Shown piece after piece: positions 53,637 to 62,015 of a stretch of 64,000 nucleotides of DNA; the stretch's first letter is position 1; each line of letters starts with the position of its first letter. The position numbers and the translations under genes are program-made. Source of the stretch: Collinsella sp. AF20-14LB (lineage in GTDB: Bacteria; Actinomycetota; Coriobacteriia; Coriobacteriales; Coriobacteriaceae); NCBI RefSeq assembly GCF_003459505.1, contig NZ_QRWD01000001.1, positions 76,746-140,745 of the forward strand, written 5' to 3'. The notes beneath the pieces are model-generated. The model saw nothing but the letters and a program-made list of their open reading frames with translations, had not been told where the DNA came from and ran no database searches.

Positions 53637-54767
53637 CTAGCAATCGATGACGTGAAGGTCATGCGGCGTCTTGGTGAAGGGCTCGTAGCCGTTCTCGGTG
53701 ACCACGCCGTAGTCCTCCAGACGCACGCCGCCCACGCCGGGCAGGTAGACGCCGGGCTCCATGGTGATAACCGAGCCGACCTCGATGATATTCTTGCTGC
53801 GGTTGAAGTTGGGCAGCTCGTGGATGTCAATGCCCACGCCGTGGCCCAGACCATGGTTGTAGTAATCACCATAGCCGGCATCGCCGATGATCTTCTTGGA
53901 AAGCTTGAAAATGTCGTTGCCCTCGACGCCCGGATGGATTGCGGCGACGCATTCCTCGTGCGTACGGCGCACGAGCGCGTACAGGTCGAGCTGTTCGGAC
54001 GTGGGCTCGCCCATCACGACGGTACGAGTCATGTCGGAGCGGTAGTCGCAGTAACCCGCGCCATAATCCATGAGAACGAAGTCGCCCTTCTCGATCACGC
54101 GGTCGCTCGGGACGGCATGCGGGTTGGCGGTGTTGGGACCGCTCGCGACGATGGAGCCAAAGGCCAGGCTATCGGCACCGTTAGCGAACATAAAGTTCTC
54201 GAGCTCGTTGCGGACCTGTTTCTCAGTCATACCGGGCTTAATATAGCCGAGCATGTGCTGGAAGGCGGCGTCGGTGATCGACTGCGCGTGGCGCATGAGC
54301 TCGATCTCCTCGGCGTCCTTGATGGCGCGCATCTTACGGATGTCGTCATGCATCAGCGGCAGCATGCAGGCAACGGAGCGGTCCTCCAGGCCACGCTGAA
54401 TACCCTGGTAGAAATTGATCTGCATGTCGTCCTCGACAGCGCAGACGCGGCACTTGTTGGCCGCGATCTTGCCGGCGACCCAGCCGGGGATGGTGCCCTC
54501 GTCCATGTCGTAGACCCAGGGGCTGCCGGCGGGCGTGTTCTCCTCAAAGCTGTTGAGATAGCGCGAGTCGGTATGGAACAGGCACTGGTCAGCCGTAATA
54601 AACGCAGCATGCGGGAACTCGAAGGTGTAATCGAAGACGCCCTTGACGCCCGTAAGCCAACGAAGGTTGGCCTCGTCGCGCACCACGATAGCGTCGTAGC
54701 CACGCTCAACCATCAGGGCACGGACACGCTCGATACGACCGGCAGGACCGGCAGCAAACTCAGACAT
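53637..54767 (-). CDS. pepP: Xaa-Pro aminopeptidase (M24 family)
   Basis: 376 aa from ATG at 54767 (AGAAAGGA upstream). N-terminal creatinase-like domain (YDAIVVRDEANLRWLTG), then a pita-bread M24 domain with metal ligands in LMDYGAGYCDYRSDMTRT, HGLGHGVGIDIHELP, ITMEPGVYLPG and VRLEDYGVVT. Often found just upstream of efp, as here, consistent with proline-related translation and turnover. Confidence 0.94.
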   Translation of the reverse strand: MSEFAAGPAGRIERVRALMVERGYDAIVVRDEANLRWLTGVKGVFDYTFEFPHAAFITADQCLFHTDSRYLNSFEENTPAGSPWVYDMDEGTIPGWVAGKIAANKCRVCAVEDDMQINFYQGIQRGLEDRSVACMLPLMHDDIRKMRAIKDAEEIELMRHAQSITDAAFQHMLGYIKPGMTEKQVRNELENFMFANGADSLAFGSIVASGPNTANPHAVPSDRVIEKGDFVLMDYGAGYCDYRSDMTRTVVMGEPTSEQLDLYALVRRTHEECVAAIHPGVEGNDIFKLSKKIIGDAGYGDYYNHGLGHGVGIDIHELPNFNRSKNIIEVGSVITMEPGVYLPGVGGVRLEDYGVVTENGYEPFTKTPHDLHVIDC

Positions 54768-54898
54768 GCAGATTCCTTTCTTGTTGTCTTCATAAAGACG
54801 GGACGGGCTCAATCAGCGTACGGAATCGCGCGCGATTCGCAACCGATTGGAAACTCGCCCCTCAACATGATACGAAAGACGATGTATGTCAATAAATC

Positions 54899-56008
54899 CT
54901 AGAGAAGTTCTTTACGAGAAGCCAAGTATGCGTGAGCATGGCGGTCGAGAACCTCGTCCTCAACGCTCGTTAGACGAATGGCGCCGAGCGCCGCGGGCAG
55001 CGGCAACATGCTGCGGTTCGAGCGAACAAACTGCTGCCTGCGGAACTCCTCGATATATGCGGCAGGCTCCAGATCGAAGGCAAGCTCCTCGATACCAAAG
55101 TCCTCCAGGCAGTCATCGACCTCAAAGACGTAATCGATATCGAAGTCGCAGGCATCGTGAGCAAGGCGTGCCTCAAAGCGCATGCCCTCGGACAACAGCT
55201 GGTAGGCAGGGACCTGCGAAGCGGCATCGCCCAAGCAGGCGCGCAGGGTACGCTCCCCCGTCTTACCAAAATCGAGCGCATGGCGGGCGCTCGGGTTCGT
55301 GGCCATCAGTACGTCCTTGCGGGCAGTCTGAGACCACTGAACGGCATTGACGAGCGCGACCTCCTCGCCCGCGAGAATCTCGGGGACGGTCTCGGTAAAC
55401 TGATTCCAGCGGGACTTGCTGCTCGAAAGCATGGTGCCAACAAGTACCGCATAGCCGAGCTTGAGATCCTCGGGGTCCGCCTCGCGTACAAGGTCGAGGT
55501 CACACACGACCAAGCCCGGCTCGGGACGGAACGCGATAGCGGGAAGCGCATGCGCCGACGAGGCGACGAGCGGCTTCATGGTCGTCGCGACCGTGAGCAT
55601 GGCGTCGAACGTCGTCGGCAGCAAGGCGCACTCGGTGCGACCGCACCACTGATTGGCACACCAGCAAACGACCGAGCAGGTCGCCGTATCGCCGACGGCG
55701 ACAACGAGATCGTCGCAGGTAATGCCGTTAGCCGATAGGGCGCCAAAGACGGTATCGGCATCGGCAAGCGTAGCACCGGCAGGCGAAACCTCGAGGACGA
55801 GCAGCGACACGGCAAAACCGGCGTCAACCAGTGCATGCTCGACAACCTCGCCAAAACGCTCGGATGTAGCGTCGTTCCAAACCACCATCGCGCGCTTGGG
55901 CTTGCCCACAGCCGAGGCAAACATGCGCGGCAGCTCCTCGAACGCGCCCAATCCGACGCGGACATCGACGCTGCGGTTTTGGAAATTGATAAGTTGACGG
56001 CGAATCAT
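54899..56008 (-). CDS. AroB-like protein (3-dehydroquinate synthase family) lacking active-site residues
   Basis: 369 aa. The AroB backbone is recognisable (VAVGDTATC, LLPTTFDAM, GLVVCDLDLV, ALDFGKTGERTLR, LLSEGMRFEA) but key motifs are changed. GGGVxGD is reduced to AVGD; the DSSVGGKT motif is DAMLTVATTM; LAEVIKYG is GYAVLVG (metal Glu and catalytic Lys lost); GHTxGHA is GKTGERT; LHGEAVAAGM is YQLLSEGM (both metal His lost). The frame is intact and ATG overlaps the aroK stop. Either a pseudoenzyme or a different reaction. Confidence 0.8.
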   Translation of the reverse strand: MIRRQLINFQNRSVDVRVGLGAFEELPRMFASAVGKPKRAMVVWNDATSERFGEVVEHALVDAGFAVSLLVLEVSPAGATLADADTVFGALSANGITCDDLVVAVGDTATCSVVCWCANQWCGRTECALLPTTFDAMLTVATTMKPLVASSAHALPAIAFRPEPGLVVCDLDLVREADPEDLKLGYAVLVGTMLSSSKSRWNQFTETVPEILAGEEVALVNAVQWSQTARKDVLMATNPSARHALDFGKTGERTLRACLGDAASQVPAYQLLSEGMRFEARLAHDACDFDIDYVFEVDDCLEDFGIEELAFDLEPAAYIEEFRRQQFVRSNRSMLPLPAALGAIRLTSVEDEVLDRHAHAYLASRKELL

Positions 56009-56538
56009 AGCAGTCCACGCTCCAAAAGCATCTCGGCACAAAGGTAGGAAACGTCCTCGAAGGACTTGTTGCGAATATCAAGGGTAATATCGGCGGCCCG
56101 GCGATACAGCGGACGGCGATGCTCAAACAGGCGCGCAGCGTGCTCGGGCGAGCGGAAATCGGGCCGGGTATCGGAGCGGCGAATCTGGCGCAACGAGTCC
56201 TCAAAGTCGCCTTCGAGGTACACACAGGTACCCATCTCGTGCATCAGCTCAATGTTCACCGGCGTCTCGACGATGCCACCCCCGCACGACACCAGCAGGC
56301 TGCGCTCGCTTTGAAGCGAACGGAGTGCCGAGGTCTCAAGCTCGCGAAAACGATCCTCGCCCTCGGTCTCAAATATCTCGGTCACCGACTTGCCACATCG
56401 ACGCACAACCAAACGATCGGTATCGATAAAACGCCGCTTGAACATAGTGCCGACGTTGCGCGCGAGCGTCGATTTGCCCGCGCCCAAAAAGCCGATAAAG
56501 AAGATATGGTCGCAGCCGTGTTTGATGTGCTGAGACAT
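56005..56538 (-). CDS. aroK: Shikimate kinase
   Basis: Phosphorylates shikimate. 177 aa: Walker A FLGAGKSTLARNVG, DTDRLVVRRCGKSVTEIFETEGEDRFRELE (shikimate contacts), CGGGIVE and a RRPLYRRAAD segment with the C-terminal arginine. Directly followed by the AroB-like gene with overlap. Confidence 0.94.
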   Translation of the reverse strand: MSQHIKHGCDHIFFIGFLGAGKSTLARNVGTMFKRRFIDTDRLVVRRCGKSVTEIFETEGEDRFRELETSALRSLQSERSLLVSCGGGIVETPVNIELMHEMGTCVYLEGDFEDSLRQIRRSDTRPDFRSPEHAARLFEHRRPLYRRAADITLDIRNKSFEDVSYLCAEMLLERGLL

Positions 56539-56546
56539 GGCGAAAC

Positions 56547-57044
56547 CTATTCCTCGCAGGGAAGGTCGCGCAGGGCCCGGCGCTCAAAGATACGGAAGAT
56601 CTGCGTGTACCACAGGTCCTGGGTTGCCTGCGGCTTGACCAGAATAGTGTCAACGCCGGCAAAGTTACCGCTCCACACGTCCGTGTACAGCTGATCGCCG
56701 ATCAGCACCGCCTCGTCTGCCGTGGCGCCAAGGCGCTTAAGACCCGCCTTCAAGGCAAACGGGGCGGGCTTCATGGCGTGGCTGATGGCCTCGAGTCCCA
56801 GCTCGCGTGCAGAGCTCATGACCTGATCGCGATGCCAGTTGTTGGACACCATGCACAGCTTAAAGCCTTTGGCGCGGGCGGTATCGAGCCAAGCGGAAAC
56901 CGCGGCGGGAACCTGCTCGGTGTCGCGCGGAACCAGAGTGTTATCGCGATCGAGCAGAATGGCGCGTTTGCCGTCGGCCCAGAGGGTATCAAGGTCGATG
57001 CAATCGACCGAGGCAACGTATCGTTTGGGGCTAAAAATCCTCAT
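56547..57044 (-). CDS. YqeG-family HAD phosphatase
   Basis: 165 aa. HAD motif I LLDRDNTLVP, motif II CMVSNNWHRDQV, motif III lysine in MKPAPFALKAGL and motif IV IGDQLYTDVW. The YqeG subgroup (HAD IIIA) includes phosphatidylglycerophosphatase-like enzymes. One base after the mltG stop and 8 bp before aroK. Confidence 0.9.
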   Translation of the reverse strand: MRIFSPKRYVASVDCIDLDTLWADGKRAILLDRDNTLVPRDTEQVPAAVSAWLDTARAKGFKLCMVSNNWHRDQVMSSARELGLEAISHAMKPAPFALKAGLKRLGATADEAVLIGDQLYTDVWSGNFAGVDTILVKPQATQDLWYTQIFRIFERRALRDLPCEE

Positions 57045-57045
57045 G

Positions 57046-58479
57046 CTAATTCCAAGACAGTTGATGCTCTTCGTAGGTTTGCGAGAAGTACTCCTCGTCC
57101 TGCGTAATGTAGAAATACAGGTCATCGGAGTCGGTTGGCTCAAGCGTGGCCTTGAGTGCCTCGAGCGACGGAGAGCAGATGGGCGTGGGTGGCAGGCCCT
57201 CGTGCTTATAGGTGTTATACGGGCTATCGCTCTGCAGGTCGTCGGCGGTAACCTCGCCACCGGTGACATACATCATGGTCGCATCGCTGTTGAGATAGCG
57301 CAGACCGTCGAGCTTGCCGGCAAGGCGGTTGTAGAAGACCGAGGCCACGTGTGCACGTTGATCGGCGTTGAGGCCCTCGCGCTCAACGATAGAGGCCAAG
57401 TTGACGATGTCGTAGTCGGACATCTCCACACCGTAGCGCTCCTTGATCTTGGCTTCGCAGCTCGCAAAGTCAAGCGACTTGTACTCGGTCTTAAACTGAT
57501 CGAGCATGGCGCGAATCACGTCATCGGCCGTCGGCGAATCACCCAACGAATAGGTCTTGGGGAACAAGAAACCCTCGAGCGAGTCGTTGGCGGCTCCCTT
57601 AAGGAAGCTATAGTCGTCCACGTAGTTGGAGGCCTTGGCCTGGTTGAGGAAGTCTTCCTTAGAGATGCTGTCGTAGGCCTGGGCCACGCGGTCGGCGACT
57701 TGATCGACTGTCAGACCCTCAGGGATAGTCAGCGCATTGGAGCCCGCGTTGGGGCCTTCCATGAGCTGCTGAACAACCTTGGTCGCATCCATGAGTGTGG
57801 TGAACGAGTAGGTGCCAGGCTTAAGCGACATATCGGCGTTAAGCTTTTTCACCGCCGCGTAGTAATCCTTGGGATTTTCGACGATATGGTTCTCGGAGAG
57901 AATCGAGGCGATCGTATCGCCCGAAGCACCGTCGGGAATGGTCACCGTAACTTGCTGGCCAGCAGCGACTTTCGCATCCTCACCGGCAAAGAAGCCCTTA
58001 ACGGCAGGTACGACAAAGAAAGCGATAGTAGCAAGCGCGATTACGGCCACCACAACGCCGATGATCATAGGAACCGGAGAACTCTTCTTTTGAGCACCGC
58101 GACGAGCATGCGTGTTGTAGCTCGAGCGAGTCGCCGGAGCAACGCCATGCGACCCGCGAGCGTGATGCGAATGCGATTGGGGGGCCTGCGTTCGCTGGGT
58201 AGGTGCCTGTTGCTTAAAGCGAGCACCGCCTGCAGGCTGAGCCGAACGAGCAGTGGGCTGCTGAGCCGCGTGAGAAGCCGGATACTGAACCGAACGAGCA
58301 GAAGGCTGCTGACCCGTCCGTTGAACAGGTTGGGCCGAACGAGAGGAGGACTGCACCGGGCGCGCGGCAGACTGAGCTGCGCGCTGGGTCGGCTGTGCCG
58401 GACGCTGGCCAGGCTGGGCAGGGCGCGACGCCGACTGACGTGTACAATTCGGCTGGCGCGGATCGGAAGCGCTAGGCAT
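57046..58479 (-). CDS. mltG: Endolytic murein transglycosylase MltG
   Basis: 477 aa. Residues about 1-120 are a low-complexity Gln/Arg/Pro/Ser/Ala tail predicted cytosolic; then a membrane helix (VPMIIGVVVAVIALATIAFFVV), a LysM-like part (VTIPDGASGDTIASIL) and the YceG catalytic domain (LASIVEREGLNADQRAHVASVFYNRL with the catalytic Glu; SPYNTYKHEGLPPTPICSP). ATG at 58479 overlaps the ruvX stop. Cuts nascent glycan strands near the membrane. Confidence 0.94.
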   Translation of the reverse strand: MPSASDPRQPNCTRQSASRPAQPGQRPAQPTQRAAQSAARPVQSSSRSAQPVQRTGQQPSARSVQYPASHAAQQPTARSAQPAGGARFKQQAPTQRTQAPQSHSHHARGSHGVAPATRSSYNTHARRGAQKKSSPVPMIIGVVVAVIALATIAFFVVPAVKGFFAGEDAKVAAGQQVTVTIPDGASGDTIASILSENHIVENPKDYYAAVKKLNADMSLKPGTYSFTTLMDATKVVQQLMEGPNAGSNALTIPEGLTVDQVADRVAQAYDSISKEDFLNQAKASNYVDDYSFLKGAANDSLEGFLFPKTYSLGDSPTADDVIRAMLDQFKTEYKSLDFASCEAKIKERYGVEMSDYDIVNLASIVEREGLNADQRAHVASVFYNRLAGKLDGLRYLNSDATMMYVTGGEVTADDLQSDSPYNTYKHEGLPPTPICSPSLEALKATLEPTDSDDLYFYITQDEEYFSQTYEEHQLSWN

Positions 58480-58900
58480 GCGAAACCTCCTCGTTTTTAC
58501 GATCAAGCCACGTCTGCAAAAACAGGCTGGCGGCAATCATGTCAATCTTGCCCCTCATCTGCTTTTCGTTGAGGCCCTGCTCGCGCAGGATACGCTTTGC
58601 CTCTTGCGAGGACAGGCGCTCGTCCTCAAACTCCAACGGAAGATCGAGCTCGTCGGCAATCTTTTGCGCAACAGCGGCAACGCGCTCGGCCTGGGGACCG
58701 GGCTCACCGGCCATGGTCAGGGGACGCCCACTTACCAGGATATCGGGCTCATAGTCCTCAACCAGGTAGCGGAACGTCTTGGCCATACCGGTGACCTCTG
58801 CAGCCGGGAGCACCTTGACAGGCATCGCCATCTTGCCATCACGGCTCGAGACGGCGATGCCGATCCTGGTCTCCCCTATGTCCAGCGCAAGCGCGACCAC
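58472..58900 (-). CDS. ruvX: RuvX/YqgF Holliday junction resolvase-like nuclease
   Basis: 142 aa RNase H-like fold. ALDIGETRIGIAVSS, LVSGRPLTMAGEPGPQAERV, FEDERLSSQEAKRIL and KIDMIAASLFLQTWLD are the family motifs. Sits between alaS (17 bp upstream) and mltG, a common arrangement. Also proposed to act in rRNA maturation in other bacteria. Confidence 0.94.
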   Translation of the reverse strand: MVALALDIGETRIGIAVSSRDGKMAMPVKVLPAAEVTGMAKTFRYLVEDYEPDILVSGRPLTMAGEPGPQAERVAAVAQKIADELDLPLEFEDERLSSQEAKRILREQGLNEKQMRGKIDMIAASLFLQTWLDRKNEEVSHA

Positions 58901-58917
58901 AGCGACTACCTAGATTC

Positions 58918-61575
58918 TTAGGCGCCGAGCGCGGTCTTAGCGGCCGCGAGGGCATCGGCGATGCCGGCGGCGTTCTTGCCACCGGCCTGGGCCATGTTGG
59001 GACGGCCGCCACCGCGACCGTCGACCAGGCCCGCGATCTGCTTGATCACGTTACCGGCGTGGAAACCGGCCTTGACGGCGTCATCGGAGCCGGCGGCGAG
59101 CAGGGCCGGGGTGCCCTTCTCGGTCACGCTGGCGACGACGCAGGCGACAGGACCGGCGACCTTCTGGTGCACGGTATCCCAGACGTTGCGCAGGTCGGCA
59201 GCCTCAAGGCCCTGGAGCTCAGCGACGACGAGCTTGTAGCCGTCGAGCTCGACGGCGCCCTCGATGGCGCTGGAGATAGCGTCGGAGGAGCCACCGGTCA
59301 GTGCCTTCTTGAGCTTGTTGGAAGTCTCGCGCAGCTCGGCCTGCAGGTTCTCCACGCGGGCGGGAACCTCATCCACGCGGCACTTGAGCGCAGCAGCAGC
59401 GGCGTCGACGAGCGCCAGACGGTCGGCCATGTAGTCGAGAGCACCCTTAGAGGTCACGGCCTCAATACGGCGGACGTTGGAGCCCGTAGAGGACTCGGAA
59501 ATGATCTTGAACAGGCCGATCTCGGCGGTGTTGGCGGCATGGGTGCCACCGCAGAGCTCACGGGAGAACGGCTGGTCCTCGGCGCCCACGGAGACAACGC
59601 GGACGACGTCGCCATACTTCTCGCCAAACAGGGCGACAGCACCGGCGGCCTTGGCCTCGTCGATGCCCATGACGCGGGTCACGACCGGCTTGGAGGCGAA
59701 GATCTGCTGGTTAACCAGGTCCTCGACAGCCTTGAGCTGCTCGGAGGACAGGGCCTCGAAGTGCGTGAAGTCAAAGCGCAGGTGCTCGGGCGTCACCAGC
59801 GAGCCAGCCTGGGAGACATGCTCGCCCAGGACCTGCTTAAGCGCGGCGTCGAGCAGGTGCGTGGCGGTGTGGTTGCGACGCAGGAAGCCACGGCGCTCGG
59901 CGTCGAGCGCGGCGGTCACGGTAGTACCGACGGTCAGCGTACCCTCGGTGACGTGGGCGACGTGAGCATACAGGCCGTTGTGGTTCTTGGTATCGGAAAC
60001 GGTCAGCGCAACGCCCTCGGCGGAAAGCTCACCGGCGTCACCCTGCTGGCCGCCCATCTCGGCATAGAACGGAGTGTGGTCGAGCACGACCTCGACATCC
60101 TCGCCCGCGGCAGCGGACTCAACGGACTCACCGTTGCGAACGATAGCGACAACCTTGGCGCCCTCGATGACGTCGTTGTCATAGCCGTCGAACTCGGTCG
60201 CAGCGACCTTGTCCGAAAGCTCGACCCACACGTCATTGAAGCTGCCCCAGGCATCGCCCTTGGCGTTGGCGCGGGCGCGGGCCTTCTGGTCCTCCATGCA
60301 GGCGGTAAAGCCGTCCATGTCGACGTCGTGACCGGCGGCGCCGGCGATCTCGACAGTCAGATCAATGGGGAAACCAAAGGTGTCGTGAAGCTTAAAGGCA
60401 ACATCGCCCGGAAGGACAGCGCCGTCGGCGAGCGCGGCCAGGGCCTCGTCCAGGTAAACGCGGCCGTTGTCGAGCGTCGTTGAGAAACGCTCCTCCTCGG
60501 AGGCGACGATGCCCTTAACGAGCGCGACGTTCTTGAGCAGCTCGGGATAGGCCTCGCCCATCTGGGCGTTGACCTCGTCGATAAACTTGGTCAGGAAGGC
60601 GCCCTCGATGCCCAGCAGGCGACCGTGGAACACGGCACGGCGGAGCAGGCGGCGAAGGACGTACTCGCGACCCTCGTTACCGGGCAGGATGCCGTCGGAG
60701 ATCATAAAGTCGACGGCACGGGAGTGGTCGGCGATGATGCGCAGGGAGCGGCTGGCACCGGAGTAATCATCGGCGTCATAGGTCTTGCCGCTGATCTCCT
60801 CACCGAGCTTGATGAGGTGCTGCATCAGATCGCCGTCGTAGTTAGCGGTCTTGTGCTGCATGATGGCGGCCATGCGCTCCAGACCCATGCCCGTATCGAG
60901 GTTGCGGTGCGGCAGCTCCGGCATGGAGCCGTCCTCCTGGCGGTCGTACTGGGTAAAGACGAGATTCCAGAACTCCAAGAAGCGGTCGCAGTCGCAGCCG
61001 GGCTTGCAGTCGGGGCTGCCGCAACCGACCTCCTCGCCCATGTCAAAGTAGATCTCGGAGCACGGACCGCAGGGACCGGTGGGGCCAGCGGCCCAGAAGT
61101 TGTCGTCCTCGCCCAAGCGGGAGATGTGGTCCTCGGCAACGCCCAGGGAGCGCCATACGTCATGGGTCTCGTCGTCCTCGGTAAAGACGGTGAAGTACAG
61201 GCGATCGAGCGGCAGCTTAAACTCCTTGGTGATGAGCTCAAAGGCCCAAGCGCAGGCCTGCTGCTTTGAGACGCCGCCAAAGGAGAAGTCGCCGAGCATC
61301 TCAAAGAAGGACAGGTGACGGCCGTCCTCACCGATGCAATCGATGTCGTTGGTGCGGACGCACTTCTGGCAGGAGATTGCGCCGATCTCCTTCATGGTCT
61401 TCTTGCCCTGGTAATACTCCTTAAACTGATTCATGCCGGCGTTGGCAAGCAGCAGCGAAGGATCGTCGGGGACGAGGGACGAAGAAGGATAGAGCTTAAG
61501 ACCGCGCTCCTCAAAGAAGTTGAGGAACTTAGAGCGAATCTCGGCCGTAGTCATTGACGGGTAGTCAGCACTCAT
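58918..61575 (-). CDS. alaS: Alanyl-tRNA synthetase
   Basis: 885 aa from ATG at 61575 (GAGGAG upstream). Class II catalytic domain (SKFLNFFEERGL, NAGMNQFKEYY, GPCGPCSEIYFDMG), editing domain (RRNHTATHLLDAALKQVLG, SRELCGGTHAANTAEIG with the zinc Cys/His) and C-terminal DHHA1 domain (GRGGGRPNMAQAGGKN). First gene of the minus-strand alaS-ruvX-mltG-yqeG-aroK series. Confidence 0.97.
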   Translation of the reverse strand: MSADYPSMTTAEIRSKFLNFFEERGLKLYPSSSLVPDDPSLLLANAGMNQFKEYYQGKKTMKEIGAISCQKCVRTNDIDCIGEDGRHLSFFEMLGDFSFGGVSKQQACAWAFELITKEFKLPLDRLYFTVFTEDDETHDVWRSLGVAEDHISRLGEDDNFWAAGPTGPCGPCSEIYFDMGEEVGCGSPDCKPGCDCDRFLEFWNLVFTQYDRQEDGSMPELPHRNLDTGMGLERMAAIMQHKTANYDGDLMQHLIKLGEEISGKTYDADDYSGASRSLRIIADHSRAVDFMISDGILPGNEGREYVLRRLLRRAVFHGRLLGIEGAFLTKFIDEVNAQMGEAYPELLKNVALVKGIVASEEERFSTTLDNGRVYLDEALAALADGAVLPGDVAFKLHDTFGFPIDLTVEIAGAAGHDVDMDGFTACMEDQKARARANAKGDAWGSFNDVWVELSDKVAATEFDGYDNDVIEGAKVVAIVRNGESVESAAAGEDVEVVLDHTPFYAEMGGQQGDAGELSAEGVALTVSDTKNHNGLYAHVAHVTEGTLTVGTTVTAALDAERRGFLRRNHTATHLLDAALKQVLGEHVSQAGSLVTPEHLRFDFTHFEALSSEQLKAVEDLVNQQIFASKPVVTRVMGIDEAKAAGAVALFGEKYGDVVRVVSVGAEDQPFSRELCGGTHAANTAEIGLFKIISESSTGSNVRRIEAVTSKGALDYMADRLALVDAAAAALKCRVDEVPARVENLQAELRETSNKLKKALTGGSSDAISSAIEGAVELDGYKLVVAELQGLEAADLRNVWDTVHQKVAGPVACVVASVTEKGTPALLAAGSDDAVKAGFHAGNVIKQIAGLVDGRGGGRPNMAQAGGKNAAGIADALAAAKTALGA

Positions 61576-61647
61576 AGAGGGAATCTCCTCGGTTTCACAT
61601 CGAAACAGTTCAAACGTAACGATATTACCATCCCGCCGCGCCTGTGC

Positions 61648-61677
61648 AAAAAAGAGGGTCGCCAAACAGCGACCCTC
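61648..61677 (-). terminator. Terminator upstream of alaS, after the AI-2E transporter transcript
   Basis: Minus-strand GAGGGTCGC/GCGACCCTC with a 6-nt loop followed by TTTTTT. Confidence 0.88.
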
Positions 61678-61769
61678 CAGCGAAAGTGCACGTTATTTAG
61701 GACTAAGCAATCCTTTTAAAAAATGTTTTTAGTAAAATACATATAAGACTCACCCGGAAGGAGCGATCG

Positions 61770-62009
61770 ATGAAAAGCAAACGATTTGTCCTGAATGCAC
61801 TTCTGGTAGTAGCACTTTTAGCGCTCTTGGCCTTCTCCTGCTGGTACGCAAACCAACCAGCATTTGGTTACGTATTGTATGCAGTAATGTCCGGCGATAA
61901 GGCATATTTCACTCTACGCGCAATTGACGTTCTCTTTTTCTATGTAACCGGCCCCTTATCAATCGCTTTGCTCGCGTTTCTTGTCATTTATAACTTCAAG
62001 AAACGTTAA
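61770..62009 (+). CDS. Small two-helix membrane protein of unknown function
   Basis: 79 aa, not recognised. Two hydrophobic segments (about residues 7-30 and 51-75), a basic start (MKSKRF) and a basic end (FKKR). GGAAGGAG precedes the ATG at good spacing. The gene and its upstream region are clearly A+T-richer than the surroundings, and it is the only plus-strand gene in the last 15 kb. Could be a recent gain or a small regulator of membrane proteins; no further support. Confidence 0.65.
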   Translation: MKSKRFVLNALLVVALLALLAFSCWYANQPAFGYVLYAVMSGDKAYFTLRAIDVLFFYVTGPLSIALLAFLVIYNFKKR

Positions 62010-62015
62010 TAGGAC

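Noticed and set aside
54899..56008. Frameshifted or broken aroB
   Set aside because: The frame is open over normal length with recognisable AroB backbone throughout; the changes are substitutions at specific motifs, not a shift.
58120..58479. Repeated short DNA words suggesting a CRISPR-like or tandem array
   Set aside because: They encode the Gln/Arg/Pro/Ser-rich tail of MltG; spacing is irregular and in frame.
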